Shown here: positions 36,237 to 48,300 of the stretch, in pieces
Layout: each line of letters starts with the position of its first letter
Position numbering within the stretch: position 1 is the stretch's first letter
DNA from: Pythium myriotylum
Taxonomy: Eukaryota; Oomycota; Peronosporomycetes; Pythiales; Pythiaceae
Direction: 5' to 3'
NCBI GenBank assembly: GCA_023091665.1
Contig: JALJCQ010000015.1
Span: forward strand, 2,976,001 to 3,040,000
Length of the DNA: 64,000 bases
Program-made: the position numbers and the translations under genes
The notes under the pieces: model-generated
Databases searched by the model: none
Told to the model about the DNA's origin: nothing
The model's input: the letters and a program-made list of their open reading frames with translations, nothing else

Positions 36237-37802
36237 ATGGTGTTCACTGCTATCCAGAGCCTGATCGAAGACCCGATGCGCGCGGTTCTTGTGGGCGTGG
36301 GCATTGTAATCCCCATCACGCTTCTCGTCCACTACTCGAGCCACAAGCGCAAGGAAGGCTCGGTGAGGCATCCGCATCGCCTGTCGACGACGCTTCCTGT
36401 GCTGGGGAATCTTCTCGACTTCATCAAGAATGCCGAGATCATCCACGACTGGACCAGCTCACTCTGCGAGAAGTACAAAGGCGAACCGTTCTGTCTCGTT
36501 AAACTCGGCCAACCCATGGATACGACTGTCTACACGCCACAAGGCGTGGAAGACATGCTCAAGCTCCAGTTTGACAACCTCCCCAAGGGTCCCACACAGC
36601 AAGAAAACTTCCGCGATCTTCTGGGCCATGGTATCTTCGCGACCGATGGAGAAAAGTGGGTCCATCAACGAAAAACAGCCAGTAACCTTTTCACGGCACG
36701 TGGGTTGCGCGACACGATGACCGAGAGCATGCGTCGATACGCCGTCGTGCTGGAGCGAATCTTGGTGAATGCTCGCGATACGCAGCAACCGATTGACGTG
36801 TTCAAACTCATGAACAAATTTACCATCGAGGCTTTCGCCAAGATGGCGTTCGGAGTCGACATGAACTGTCTCGAGTCGGACGACGAGCATCCGTTCCAGA
36901 GTGCATTTGATAGCGCGCAACGCGCCGTGCTTCTTCGCTTTCTTCGTCCGGCTTGGTTCTGGAAGCTACAGCGCTGGCTCAGTGTCGGTGCGGAAGGCCA
37001 ACTCAAGCAGGATATGGCGGTTATTGACAAGACAGTGATGGACATTGCGGCTCAGTCTCTTGCTCATCGGCAGGCTGGCCAGAATCAGGTCAAAAGTGGC
37101 GACATTGTGTCTCTGTTCCTCGACCACTTTGACGAGTCCTCGGGTGAAAAGTTCGATCCAAAATATCTCCGGGACATCGTGGTCAATTTTCTCATCGCTG
37201 GTCGCGACACGACGGCACAGGCCATGAGCTGGTGCCTCCTCAACCTCAGTCGTAATCCACCAATCGTGGCCAAGATCCGCGCCGAGATCGCCAAGCACGT
37301 CCCAGACTTTGCCAACGGCACCCGCACTAAGCCACTGTCGATGGAAGAGGTACAGCATCTAGTGTACCTGGACGCTGTGCTCAAGGAGACTCTGCGACTG
37401 CATCCTTCGGTGCCTTTCCTTCCAAAGTTTGTCATGAAAGATACTCTTCTATCGGATGGGACACTTCTCCCTGCTGGCTCGACTGCGTCAATTCCCGTCT
37501 ACGCTATGGGCCGCATGGAGTTCATCTGGGGACCTGACGCCAAGCAGTTCAAGCCTGAACGATGGATCGACCCAGCCACGGGCAAGCTCCGCAACGAATC
37601 GGCCTTCAAATTTGTATCGTTCAACGCTGGTCCTCGCATTTGCCTTGGTATGAACCTGGCGATGCTCGAGATGAAGATCGTGATGGCAACAGTACTAACT
37701 CGCTTCAACATCGAGTTCTTGGACAGTGAGAGTATCACGTACGACTTGTCGCTGACGCTGGCGGTGAAAGGCGAGATGTTGGCGCGTGTGACATCTGCGT
37801 AG
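36237..37802 (+). CDS. Cytochrome P450, CYP86/CYP94-like fatty acid hydroxylase type (copy 1)
   Basis: This 521-residue P450 has an N-terminal membrane anchor (about 15-34) followed by a proline-containing hinge. The I-helix motif is AGRDTTAQ near residue 320, the ExxR motif is KETLR near 383-388, and the heme-binding loop is FNAGPRICLG (462-471) with axial Cys469. The AGRDTT form and the loop sequence resemble the CYP86/CYP94 group, whose members hydroxylate fatty acids at or near the omega end. That substrate is inference. It is the same length as copy 2 at 56785, with nearly identical stretches around the heme loop and C-terminus. It lies 272 bp downstream of the membrane protein, on the same strand. 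Confidence 0.93.
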   Translation: MVFTAIQSLIEDPMRAVLVGVGIVIPITLLVHYSSHKRKEGSVRHPHRLSTTLPVLGNLLDFIKNAEIIHDWTSSLCEKYKGEPFCLVKLGQPMDTTVYTPQGVEDMLKLQFDNLPKGPTQQENFRDLLGHGIFATDGEKWVHQRKTASNLFTARGLRDTMTESMRRYAVVLERILVNARDTQQPIDVFKLMNKFTIEAFAKMAFGVDMNCLESDDEHPFQSAFDSAQRAVLLRFLRPAWFWKLQRWLSVGAEGQLKQDMAVIDKTVMDIAAQSLAHRQAGQNQVKSGDIVSLFLDHFDESSGEKFDPKYLRDIVVNFLIAGRDTTAQAMSWCLLNLSRNPPIVAKIRAEIAKHVPDFANGTRTKPLSMEEVQHLVYLDAVLKETLRLHPSVPFLPKFVMKDTLLSDGTLLPAGSTASIPVYAMGRMEFIWGPDAKQFKPERWIDPATGKLRNESAFKFVSFNAGPRICLGMNLAMLEMKIVMATVLTRFNIEFLDSESITYDLSLTLAVKGEMLARVTSA

Positions 37803-39396
37803 TGGAAGTCAATCACAGCGAAGCCTCGCAGAGTGTGAATCTGAGCGAATTAAACCGAAATCCTTTATCGCAATTGCGCAAATTCTCACCGCCATTCAAC
37901 TCAACAGAATGCATAGACTCAATTCCACGAAGACTATTAGTACCCACGCTATAATAGTTACCCTCCTACCGTGTTGTTAGTTGGCACGATTTTATACTGG
38001 AATTAGCCGGTGGTAGTAATGTCGCTGCTGCGTGTGCCGCTGCGGCACATATCCCGTTGTTTGGCAGTGCCGCAGAACTGAACTAGCGATCCCGGGTCGG
38101 TACCATACGACAGAGAAGATAGAGCACTTGGTCGAATTACTCCTGTTGAGTTCAGTGACAGGGACAGAGTGGCTAGAAGGTGCTACTTGGCAGACAGTGC
38201 TTCGCATTCGAGACTAATAACAGCGTTGATCCTCGTACAGCAAGCATTTAGCCAAATGGATGGGGGTACGACCTGTCTTGAAAGTTGAGATGATGGCCTT
38301 GTTTGAAACATAAATTTTGAGTGTCTGTCATCACCTGTAAGAGCTTCGGCCAATGTATCAGTATGAGTATCACCGCTTCTTTGGCAAAGAAGCCGACATA
38401 CTCAACGAACCCAGTAACTCCTCCAACGCAAGCTATAAATCTACGTTACTGAGTGAGTAGGCTACACGAGTCTTTCAGGTCGAACTGAGCTCGAACCTTT
38501 AGTACTCTCTGCAGAGTGGCATCTCAGGCGAGGTTTGGACGAGAATAAAGTGATACAACCAAGGAGGCACTGTACCAATCGGTGTGATAAGTCTGACTGC
38601 GACCTGCTACTAAACTCTTGGTCTGCAAACACTGGGATGGGCCGATCCTTTCCGGAGTTGGATGGACTCCAAAATAGGACCTTTATCAGATTACTACTAG
38701 TAGTAGTTGTGAGGAAACTTCTTTGTGGGCTTTGACAACACATAATAACCAAACGATGGTTCGACAATAACTCGACTCGTCGTATTGAGGCCATTTCTGT
38801 GAGCTGGGACGATATAACTGCAACAATAGTTTTGGTTTAGTGCACACTACAACTCTCAGCGCCCGAATGTCTCCCAGTCAAAACAGCTGATGGGCATGGT
38901 TTCTCAAAGAGACAGTCGACACCCCTCTCAGCATCACTTCAACGCTTGCCCCGATACCTCCTTTACGCAATAATTTTGATGAATAAATAGATACTTCAAA
39001 TCAATATAAAATGCAAATCCTTATTACCTTCATCACCATCCACATTCTACCTTTGATAAATCATCTTAACGTTTTCGATTCTCTTTGAAACTGATCCCTG
39101 CGACTATCCAGCCCATGGCGCAATCGTCGGGGTCAAGATTACGAGCGTTGGGAATGGATCATTTTCCGACTGCGTGGATTGGGCGAATGCAATAATTGTA
39201 CACAATATAATTGGTCGAAAATCCGCCCCTCCCCGACGCCTCCGATGACGTCTTTTTTCCAGCAGATCAGTCGCCAACAACAGTGGGACCCACTCGGCGA
39301 ACTGCTACGAAAGACCGGAACCACACTCGTTTCCGCCCAGCGCAGCGAATCATCGGCGGCCAACTAAAAAGAACATCGGCGCATTCGCAATTTTTG
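37803..39396. other. Long intergenic region, no recognisable gene
   Basis: About 1.6 kb with short frames only. It includes a small perfect inverted repeat (GCTTCTTTG, 38375-38383 with 38385-38393) and an AT-rich stretch around 38960-39060. No coding gene or RNA could be supported. Confidence 0.5.
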
Positions 39397-39458
39397 ACGG
39401 TCTCCGCTGTTGTCGTTCGCCACGGTCTCCGCTTTCGCCTTTCGCCACGGTCTCCGCT
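39397..39458. repeat. 25-bp-spaced direct repeats before a small ORF
   Basis: ACGGTCTCCGCT occurs three times at exactly 25-bp spacing (39397, 39422, 39447). The units between copies 1-2 and 2-3 also share TTCGCC. The array ends 14 bp before the ATG at 39473. Confidence 0.85.
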
Positions 39459-39472
39459 AACAACAGCCTGCC

Positions 39473-39709
39473 ATGTACGCGTGCGTGCTCACGCTCACCA
39501 AGGCCGTCTCGCTCGCGTTCTGGCTCGTCATGCTGGTCGTCGCCACTCGCGTGCAGCCGCCGCGACTCGCGCCGCTTCTAAGCGCCATCGAAACCGCGCT
39601 CTCGACCGACTCGTGCGACAAAGAAGACGTGCCCGCGCGCTCCGACGTGCTCGCGTCGCTCGCTGCGGCTGCGCTGGCCGCGGGGCCTCCGCCCCGGCGC
39701 GTCGCGTGA
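39473..39709 (+). CDS. Hypothetical small membrane or secreted protein
   Basis: This 78-residue frame has a hydrophobic N-terminus (TLTKAVSLAFWLVMLVVATRV) that could be a signal peptide or anchor, followed by an acidic/serine stretch with one cysteine and an alanine-rich end. High GC at third codon positions and the repeat array placed just before the ATG give modest support. No homologue is recognised, and overlapping frames exist on both strands, so it remains tentative. Confidence 0.4.
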   Translation: MYACVLTLTKAVSLAFWLVMLVVATRVQPPRLAPLLSAIETALSTDSCDKEDVPARSDVLASLAAAALAAGPPPRRVA

Positions 39710-41269
39710 GCGGCTGGTTGCCTGTAAAAAAGATTAGTTGTGCGTCGCGTGCGAGTGCAAAGTGTCATGAAATATTAGCAAATGTGGATCTCGTTTTTGG
39801 TGAGCTGGGATGGTGGAGGATTTTTGTTCCGTGTTGATGAAGAGAAGATCACAACAAAACTTGTCCCAGAGTCAAGTGGTGAGAAACGAGCCAGCAGTAT
39901 GTAAAAGCCAGCGCTGCCTCTTGCGATTTTATTCTCACACGTAATCGAGTCGAGCGACTTCCGGAGAAGAAGAATCCCTACTTGTGCGAGTGACTGCGTC
40001 GACAGATTTGATATCTTGGCCATCGTCACGGCTGGAAAAACAACTGTGCCTGGTTGGTCTGTCGCAACAAGCGAGAGGTGTCGCGTCTTCCACGACATTA
40101 CTCAAGGAAGACAACTCATCTCGTTTCGCTGACCAGCCGTTCGGAATATACGCGTTCTTTTGTATCCAGCTTGCTACAGACTAAGCGCAAGCGCTGAGTA
40201 ACTGACACCGAAGCTCCCGTCAACTTCTCTGCTGAGAGGGTTTCGATCAAGATTTGCGATAAAAAGAGTTGATCAGCTCTCCGAGTCGATCCTGGCACGG
40301 CCAAATTACTTCGGAGAACCAAGCCAAGAGTAACAGGCCCAGGACTCCTTTGCTCGCGATGCCTTTGTGTGACTTTCTTCAAGAAACCTTAACGATACAG
40401 TAAGTGGCGTTCTTCGACGCGGAAGTTTTAGAATGCGACCCATGCGCAACGTAACAATGCAACTCGGAAAATCCGAGCCGTGAAACCCAACAACGTTCTT
40501 ATCTTGACGAAACAGTACTCATCGGCTACCCTCGACTGTGAGTAATTCTTGGATGACTGGCACGTGGGCACTGGAGTGGAATGCGAAAGATCGCAGTCCA
40601 TCTGAGAACAGTCAGGTTCTAGATCGCCAGGTGGCCCTTCGAGTAATCAGAACAACACAGGTCCATTATCCTCTCGTTGGCTGCGTATGGTCAACAGAGA
40701 ACACTCGACTCGAGAGGGTGCGCCAACAATTACGACCACTAATACTAAATAGTCCCGCATCAAATCGCCTCGATACGCAATGCTTGAAAAATACTGTGAA
40801 AGCTGGCCAGTGACCGTGAATCTCTCACCTTCGGCATCCTGCTTGCCACCCAAATTGTTCGGGAGGGCTCGATCTCTTGGAGCCAGTCGTCGCCGCGTAA
40901 AGAAAGCCAACTCGAATCAGATGCCCCATCCTTGATGTGTACACCAGGCCGACCCGGCGCGAAACCCGCTGACAACCTGACCTTGACCCGGGTGCAATTG
41001 AACTCACCTTCCGTATATATGATCCCGGGTCATAACCTGGCATGGGTCGGAGGCATCAGGTACTATCCAGACCCACGTCCTTCCCTTTGACTAGCGGAGC
41101 ATAAAACGGTCAGGAACTGCAACACCGAGAGCTTTTCAGTCACGGAGCGTTGACTGATCCTCTTGATCCTGCCTCTTCCCTGGATCTGAGCTCGCTCCTC
41201 CGGCTGCGCAATCCGCATGACGTCGACGAGCTTGCACCCAATGTCCATTTCCCATCGCTCCTTCCCCCA
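39710..41269. other. Long intergenic region upstream of carboxypeptidase 3
   Basis: About 1.6 kb. The minus-strand frames around 40647-41043 overlap each other and have no recognised domain. No gene is supported. The right end carries the carboxypeptidase 3 promoter. Confidence 0.45.
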
Positions 41270-41277
41270 CTCATTCC
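41270..41277 (+). promoter_or_regulatory. Oomycete-type initiator of carboxypeptidase 3
   Basis: CTCATTCC fits YTCAYTYY and is followed closely by TCGTTTCGCC, a plausible flanking promoter region. It lies 35 bp upstream of the ATG at 41312. Confidence 0.5.
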
Positions 41278-41311
41278 TCGTTTCGCCTCGAGCAGCTCAA
41301 GTCTCCCTCCG

Positions 41312-42904
41312 ATGCGTCTCGCCACTCTTTCGCTCGCGGCACTCGCTGCTGCTATCGGCCTCGCCGGCCCAGCGCCAGTCGCTCAGGCTCAGACGGCTTA
41401 CAAGTACCGTACCTACAGCCAGATCGTCGACTCGATCCTCGCGCTCGAGGCCAAGTACCCGCAGTTCGTCGAGGTCTTCACGGCGCAGGACCGCTATGGT
41501 CTGCCCAAGCGTTCCGAGCTTCAGTGCACGCGCAACGGCAAGCAGGAGCCGTGCCTCCACTACGTAATCAAGATCACGGACGAGGCCTCGCTGCCTGACC
41601 CGGCTCGTCCCGAGGTTTTCTTCAGTGGCGCTCTCCACGGTGACGAGCGCGTCGGTCCCCAGAGTGTGACCGCGCTCGCTGAGTTGCTCGTGGACCACGC
41701 GAGTCGCCCTGACGGCAACCCGTGGATCAAGCGCCTTGTCCAGACCCGAACGGTCGTGATCATGCCGACGACCAACGCTGAAGGCTACGATAAGAACAAG
41801 CGTACGGAAGGCAGCACAGACCCGAACCGCGACTTCAACTACCAGAAGGGCGCCACGTGCTTTGAGACCATGGTCGGCCGTGCTGTGAACGAGGTGTGGC
41901 GCGATCACCTCTTCCAGCTTGCTATCACGTTCCACGGCGGTACCGAGTCGATCTCCTACGAGTGGGGCTCGCCCAACCACGAGCTCTCGGGCGGTGGCTC
42001 GCAGAAGTCTCCGGATGACCAGGGCCAGTTCTACGTTGCGCTCGGCATGTCGCGCTTCGGTGGCAAGTTCGCGGACGGTGGCCGTGGTTTCTACCCGACG
42101 GGCTCGATGAACGATGTCGTGTACGCTGTCACTGGTGGCATGGAGGACTGGGGCTACGCCGCGTCCTGGGAGAACCAGTTCACCTCGCCGCAGCCGATTG
42201 GTATCTGCAACCCCAAGACCTACGGCGGTTACCCGGCTGAGAAGTCCATCTACAACAACGCTACGCACCGTGCGTTCAACATCCTCATCGAGACGAGCAA
42301 CAGCAAGCAGCCGACCGAGGCGGCCCTCGGTAACTCAGCCACGCTCTCGGACGCTGCGCTCGCTGACTACCTCCCGGCTACGCAGACCGTGGGCCACGTG
42401 CCTCGCAACGTCCGATTGGCTCTGATGTACATCGATGTCGTCCAGCCATACGTCCAGTGGAAGAGCGCACCGACCACTGGAGTGGCCAACTCGGCGGTCA
42501 AGTTCAACTGGGAGGTTCTCGGTGCTTTCACGGTTGACAGCACGCAGCTCAAGATCTCCAAGACCCCGGACTTCGCCACCGTCGAGAAGACCGTCGAACA
42601 GAAGGGAGTCACGCGCTGGTACCACCCTGACATGAAGACGTCGACCGCCACTAACAAGGGTCTCTTCTCGCACGACGTGACGTTCCTCTCGCCTGGTGTG
42701 TACTACGTGCAGGCGGTGGCGACGGTGGACCAGGATTGGCAGAAGCAGGGTGTGGGCAAGGACTTGCCGTCTCCGAACGTGAAGCCTCAGACGCACGTGG
42801 TGAACGGCCGCACGAATCCGAACTGGTTCTACAGCAACAATGGCAAGATCGTGAAGGGCCAGCTCGAGTGGACTTCGCCGGTGGTCAAGGTTGTTGTTGC
42901 TTGA
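41312..42904 (+). CDS. Secreted zinc carboxypeptidase, family M14 (carboxypeptidase 3)
   Basis: This 530-residue secreted M14 peptidase starts at the ATG at 41312, giving a signal peptide (ATLSLAALAAAIGLAG) ending near VAQAQ. An in-frame upstream extension to 41150 lacks coding character and precedes the initiator. The zinc motif is HGDE (H109, E112), with DPNRDF, TFHGG, MEDWGY and LIET all present. The C-terminal ~165 codons (42410-42899) are identical in DNA to the pseudogene copy at 55174-55663, whereas upstream parts of the two genes differ. This points to recent gene conversion. It is the best-preserved partner of that pair and is presumed active. Confidence 0.94.
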   Translation: MRLATLSLAALAAAIGLAGPAPVAQAQTAYKYRTYSQIVDSILALEAKYPQFVEVFTAQDRYGLPKRSELQCTRNGKQEPCLHYVIKITDEASLPDPARPEVFFSGALHGDERVGPQSVTALAELLVDHASRPDGNPWIKRLVQTRTVVIMPTTNAEGYDKNKRTEGSTDPNRDFNYQKGATCFETMVGRAVNEVWRDHLFQLAITFHGGTESISYEWGSPNHELSGGGSQKSPDDQGQFYVALGMSRFGGKFADGGRGFYPTGSMNDVVYAVTGGMEDWGYAASWENQFTSPQPIGICNPKTYGGYPAEKSIYNNATHRAFNILIETSNSKQPTEAALGNSATLSDAALADYLPATQTVGHVPRNVRLALMYIDVVQPYVQWKSAPTTGVANSAVKFNWEVLGAFTVDSTQLKISKTPDFATVEKTVEQKGVTRWYHPDMKTSTATNKGLFSHDVTFLSPGVYYVQAVATVDQDWQKQGVGKDLPSPNVKPQTHVVNGRTNPNWFYSNNGKIVKGQLEWTSPVVKVVVA

Positions 42905-44795
42905 GCGATTCTTGGTTGAGATCGGGAAGCAGTTGAAGTCAATAACTATAATCCATTTATTCGTGAATATCCAAGTGGTGTGCCTTTATAGTATTTTGAG
43001 GTTGTGCGGTTGCGATCATTGTTAAAGTTTCCGCAAGCTTCTCGAGCCGCCTCTTTCCTTGAAAGTGAAGCCATGCGCCAAGCGTCTCTACGCATTCCTG
43101 AATTCGAAATCGATGGATCCATGTCAAGTTCTCCGAAAATTTTGAGAGGCCGTTGGCAAAGGTCGCCATTGCGCCTGGGAGAGCAATATCCACTCAAGGG
43201 ATCGACTCGTCACTACGCTTGAGAGACAAGAACGCGATCTGATAGGCGCCGGCGTTGTCCTCGGAAGGTTTCGACGGCGCGACTGAGCGTGTGAGCAGAA
43301 GTGGCGGGAACTGCGATTCGTTCAGCAGCACGTTGGCGACCGTGTGAGGCGTCGAGATCTGTGCCAAGGGATCCGAGTTGCCTCGCAAAGCCACTTGGGA
43401 CCACACGAAGACGACCACGTTGGCCATGACAAGCAGCACGCAACCCGCGAACGTGAGCAAGACGTTGAGCGACGGAATGTAGACGTACACATCGACTCCT
43501 TGCGTGTTCCCGCTGAAGTCGAGCATCCGCTGGGTCGTCCAAGTCTGTTTGATCACGTCTCGCACGACACCAGACTGCAAGAGGAACAGAGCAGCGGCCG
43601 TGTACGTTGGTTGAAGCGTGTGCTCCATGTAGAAGTGGTTATTCAGGATGCGTATCTGTCGAGTCCTTGTCTTCCCAGCACAAATGAAGTGACCGAAGGA
43701 TCTGCGTGGAGTTCCGTCGCGAACGTTGTATGGCATGAGTAGGTCTCCGATTAATTCGGGGTGGTCTTCCCACTCGTGCATCAAGTTGTTGAAATACTGG
43801 AACCGTCGAGGTCGTCGAATTGATAGGATCGTGAGTGGGTTGATCAAAGTTACACTGCCTGGACTGACGATTGGAGGGATCTCGTCCGCTAGAAGTGCAC
43901 TCGCACTCACGATCAAGCGTTTCCCGGAACCCGGGAGGGAGACATCAAGTCCCATGCACCCACTTGGTGCGAGGCAGCTCGCGTTGTAACTGGTCGAAAG
44001 GTTCTGAAGCTGCCACGTGATGCGGGCCACAGTCACCGAGAAAATCTCTCGAACGTTGGTAATGACACCTGTGATCAGACCGCTGATAATTGTTACTCGC
44101 ACCGCGTCGCTGACCAGTCGGTGGCCTCGAGTCACCACCAACAGCGAGTTGGAGGAGATATTCCGGCAATCGATGGGCTCCAAGAACATGTTCTCCCGGA
44201 TTTGAGTGCGCATCACATTGCCACCATCAGTTCTCCCACAGACCCTGTACAGATCGATGCGCTCTCCTACGCTGTCACTTGCTCGTGGAAGGAAGTTGAC
44301 GTCTACTAGAACGTCGCCCACTATAGAGTAGTCGAACGCATAGGATTCTGGTCCATCGTTCGCTAGCCGTGGCGATGCCACTTCTCGCTCAATCGTGACG
44401 GCGTCGACCCAGACCATGCCAGGTTCGATGTCGACGTGCGAAAAAGTCATGTTCCAACTCCGAAGAGACGCGTTCTTGTATGAAGACTCCGAAATGTTGT
44501 ACATTTTCGGCCCGCTGTTCTTCAAGAACCACTCGCGATCTTCTTCTTCAGTGCCTGTAAGAGTTGGGGGCAACAGGCCCGTCAACCTCGCGGTCGGCAC
44601 GTCGATACTGGTGTCTTGCGCGGCTCCATTGGGTGTTTGCTCGCGAAAGAGCGGCCCGATTAACTTCTCGTCGATAGGGACAGAATCCCTCAGGCATTTC
44701 CAATACCCATCACAGAATTTACCCCAGGCGTCGTCCGGCACAGGATCTACCAGGCTATACAGGAGCAAATCCGCCGCGACCGACACGTTCATGGG

Positions 44796-45255
44796 TGTGG
44801 AGTGTCGACCTTCACTCAGCATGTTCAAGCCGATCACTCGGCCAGCAACCACTATCGTAGCAACCATTCCCAACAGCATGAACAGCAACAACCAACAGCA
44901 TCAACAACCAATAGCATGAACACTACAACAGCATGAACAGCATTATCAGGATCAGCATCATCAGGAACAGCATCATCATGATCAGCACCATCATGATCAG
45001 CACCATCATGATCAGCACCATCATGATCAGCACCATCATGAACGGCATCATTTTGCCCGCAGCACGAGTGCGCCTGGCAGCAGCAGCATCATCACGGCGC
45101 GACTCATCAACTCGCCACAGAGGACGCCCCATGGTCCCCATGAGGGCGCCCTCTTCCATGTACCCCAGCGGCAGTAGGAACTAGGACCAAACTTGTGGCG
45201 ACAAAATATACTCACTTGCAAACTTGCATCGCAACCAGCACCTGGACATACCATA
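44796..45255 (+). repeat. 5' LTR
   Basis: This 460-bp repeat begins TGTGGAGTG and ends ACATACCATA, and matches 49918-50377 base for base by eye. It contains about four tandem 15-bp units of the type CACCATCATGATCAG (44986-45048) and other AGCA-rich repeats. The short open frames inside it are by-products of this repetition. Confidence 0.95.
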
Positions 45256-45339
45256 AAGAATTCTTTGGCTTACGCCAGTTAGCAAGCAATCCAGCAAGCA
45301 AAACTAGTCTCGCAAGTGGAAGCAACCCTCGCCCGCGCG

Positions 45340-48300
45340 ATGCCGCCTGGCCGTGTCGACAAGGACGGCGACGTCGAAATGAATGCGCCGCCTGTGTTCG
45401 AGTACATCAAGGCCCCTCGCTTGACCTCGTGGGACCAACCAAGTCTGGTGCAGTGGCACCGTGATCGCCTACAGTATGAGCGCCGGATCGTGGAGCGATG
45501 CGCCGTCACTAACGAGGCCGTCGAGGCCGTGATGGCGAGCGTGCGCTCGTCAATCGAGACTCGCCTTCTCGACCAGCTCTTCAAGTATATCCTCCGAGTG
45601 GATGAGGAGCTAGCGACGGATGAGGAAATCATGAATAAGATCAAGCAGCGATGTAACGAGCTGCAGAACCGCCACGTACCGGACATCGACGACCTGTTCC
45701 GTCGCCATCTGAAGATGAACATGTCCATGGCTGACGTTGAAGCACGGTTGGTTAACTACTTCGGTGACTTCGATCGCATTATCGAGGAGAAGGGTCTCAA
45801 GGACCCACTAGGTACTACGAGCTCGACTGCTGATGACTACAAGAACAAGATGAAGGACCGCTGCCGCATCTTGACGGCCAACCTAGAGCCGCCTGCCTTG
45901 AGAACCGAGGTCCAACGCCTGGTCGCATTCCAGCACCGCGCTGCGAAGACGAGCGACCTTGCGCTGTTCGACCTGGTGCTCGAGCGAGCCAGGGAGCAGC
46001 AGAACTACCACGTTATGAGCGCCGAGGCGAATGGGAGGCGCCAAGTCGAGTCGAGGCGAAGTGCGCCGCGTGCTGCGGCTCCCGCTGGCGCTGCTACTCT
46101 GCCGACACCACAACCGCCGCGCACCGTCCCTTTTCTCACAGAAGCTTCTCGTGCGCCGCGCACTGGGTGTTGGCACTGTAAAGGTGACCACTGGCTTCGT
46201 GATTGCCCGACCGCGTCCGAAGAAGACAAGAAGGCAGCGACTGCTGCTATGAGAAAGGTCAAGGCTGCCCGCCACGTCCAGGTAAAGACCCTGCGAGTGG
46301 CCGGCAGTGAGCCGGGCCGCAGCATGGTCATCATTAATGACGTGTTCGAACTTCCCTTTGTCGCTGACACCGGCGCCGAGTGCAACTTGATTCCCCGGCA
46401 GGCAGTGAACGAGATGCGCGATTTAGATATCCTGCCAACTTACAAGAAGCTTGATGAGCCTGTGACCATAGAGACAGCGGGAGGGAAGCGAGACCTGTGC
46501 TCACATAAGTGTGAGGTGGATCTGAAGATCGGGACCCCGGCAGGCAACGTAAACGTCCGCCGCGTCTCCTGCCTTGTGCTCGAGGGCAACGATGACTCCT
46601 TCTTAATGGGCAGGCCGACCCTGGAAAGCCTTGGCATCGATGTTGATGGCATGTTCGAGCAATTGGCCCGTCGCCAAGCTGACGATGGCGACGACATCCC
46701 TGGTGGCGTCATCATTGGTGAGGACCGCGAAGGCGAGATCGAAGCCCTGATGCACGGTATGTTGAGTGACGCCATCAACAACGGATTTCCGCCGCGGCTC
46801 CTACCGCGACTGAAGACCCTCCTGTGGTCGTTTAGTGACATCTTCCGAGTTCGCTTGGGCCCTGACGCTGCGGCTGACGTTGATCCACTCCGTGTGACGT
46901 TCAAGGAGGACACCCCACCGTATAGGTGCCGCCAGAGGCGCTATCCTGAGGCGCAGAGCGAATTCATGCGGAAATATGTTGAGGACCTAGAGCGGTTTGG
47001 CATGATCAAGAAGAATAATCACAGCAAGTGGGCGTCAGCAACTATATTGGTGAAGAAGAGCGGATCAGAGAACGACTTCAGGATCGTCAACGACTATCGA
47101 CCGGTGAATGCTATGACCGTACCGATAGCTGGCACCATGCCTGACCTTGCGAAAGCGAAGGACCGTGTTCGGGGAGCCAAGGCGCTGGGAAAGTTCGATC
47201 TCTTCAAAGGCTTTTGGCAGTTCCCTTTGGACCCTAGCTGCCAGGAGCAATTCAGTTTTATGACCGATGACGGCGTCTACACTCCATTAAGAGTGCCGCA
47301 AGGCGCGATGGACTCACCGCTCCATTTCCAGAGCCAGATGCAGACGGTGTTCGCGGACGAACTCTATCACAGCGTGATCATCTGGATTGATGACGTCGTA
47401 GTATACGGATCGAGTGATGAGGATTACCTTGACAACCTACGCGCATTCTTTTTGAAACTCCGTCGATACAACCTGAGGTTGAGCGCACCGAAGAGCACGG
47501 TTTATGCGAAGAGTGTGACCTGGTGCGGACGTGTGATTAGTGGCGATGGCATGCAGCAAGACCCCGACCGCGTCAAGGCACTGACCAGTCTGCCACTGCC
47601 GGCGAACGCTGGTGAATTGCAGTACTTCCTGTGTGCTGCTGGGTGGATGCGTGAGTCTGTCGTCGACTACGCTCGCATCTTCGAGCCACTCCAGCACAAG
47701 CTTGACCTGTCGCTCAAGAACCACAGTAAGAAGGCACGGGAGGCTAAGAAGGTGACACTATCCTGGTCCGATGAAGAGATTGATTCCTATGAGAACGCTA
47801 AACGCGTGCTGGCGAGCCCGAACGAGCTAGTGTTTCCCCATGCAGACGCGGAGGTCTGTCTTTTCACAGACGCCTCGGATCTAGGATGGGCTGCCATAGT
47901 GACTCAAGTCCGTCAGTGGGACGCGAGTGAGCCCGTTGTGCAACAAAAGCACGAGCTGTTAATCTGCAAAGGCGGATGTTTCCGTGGCGCGCAAGTGAAC
48001 TGGTCTGTTATCGAGAAAGAGGCCTACCCAATAGTGCGCGCATGCGGTGATCTCGAATATTTGCTCCAACGACCGAACGGTTTTCGCATGTTCTGCGACC
48101 ACGCTAATTTGATCAAAGTATTTGACAACGACACAGAGATGAAGCAACACGTACGAGGAAAGCTACAGAGGTGGTCGTTCAAACTGGTGGGCCTCAAGTA
48201 TGAGATCGAGCACATTCGGGGTAGTGACAACGTATGGGCGGACATGGTGTCCAGGTGGGGACCCCGTGCCGAACGCGAGCACGAGCACGAGCGTGAGGTA

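Noticed and set aside
44923..45184. Short frames in both LTRs (methionine/isoleucine-rich peptides)
   Set aside because: They arise from the tandem CATCATGATCAG-type repeats and are identical in both LTRs. They are not genes.
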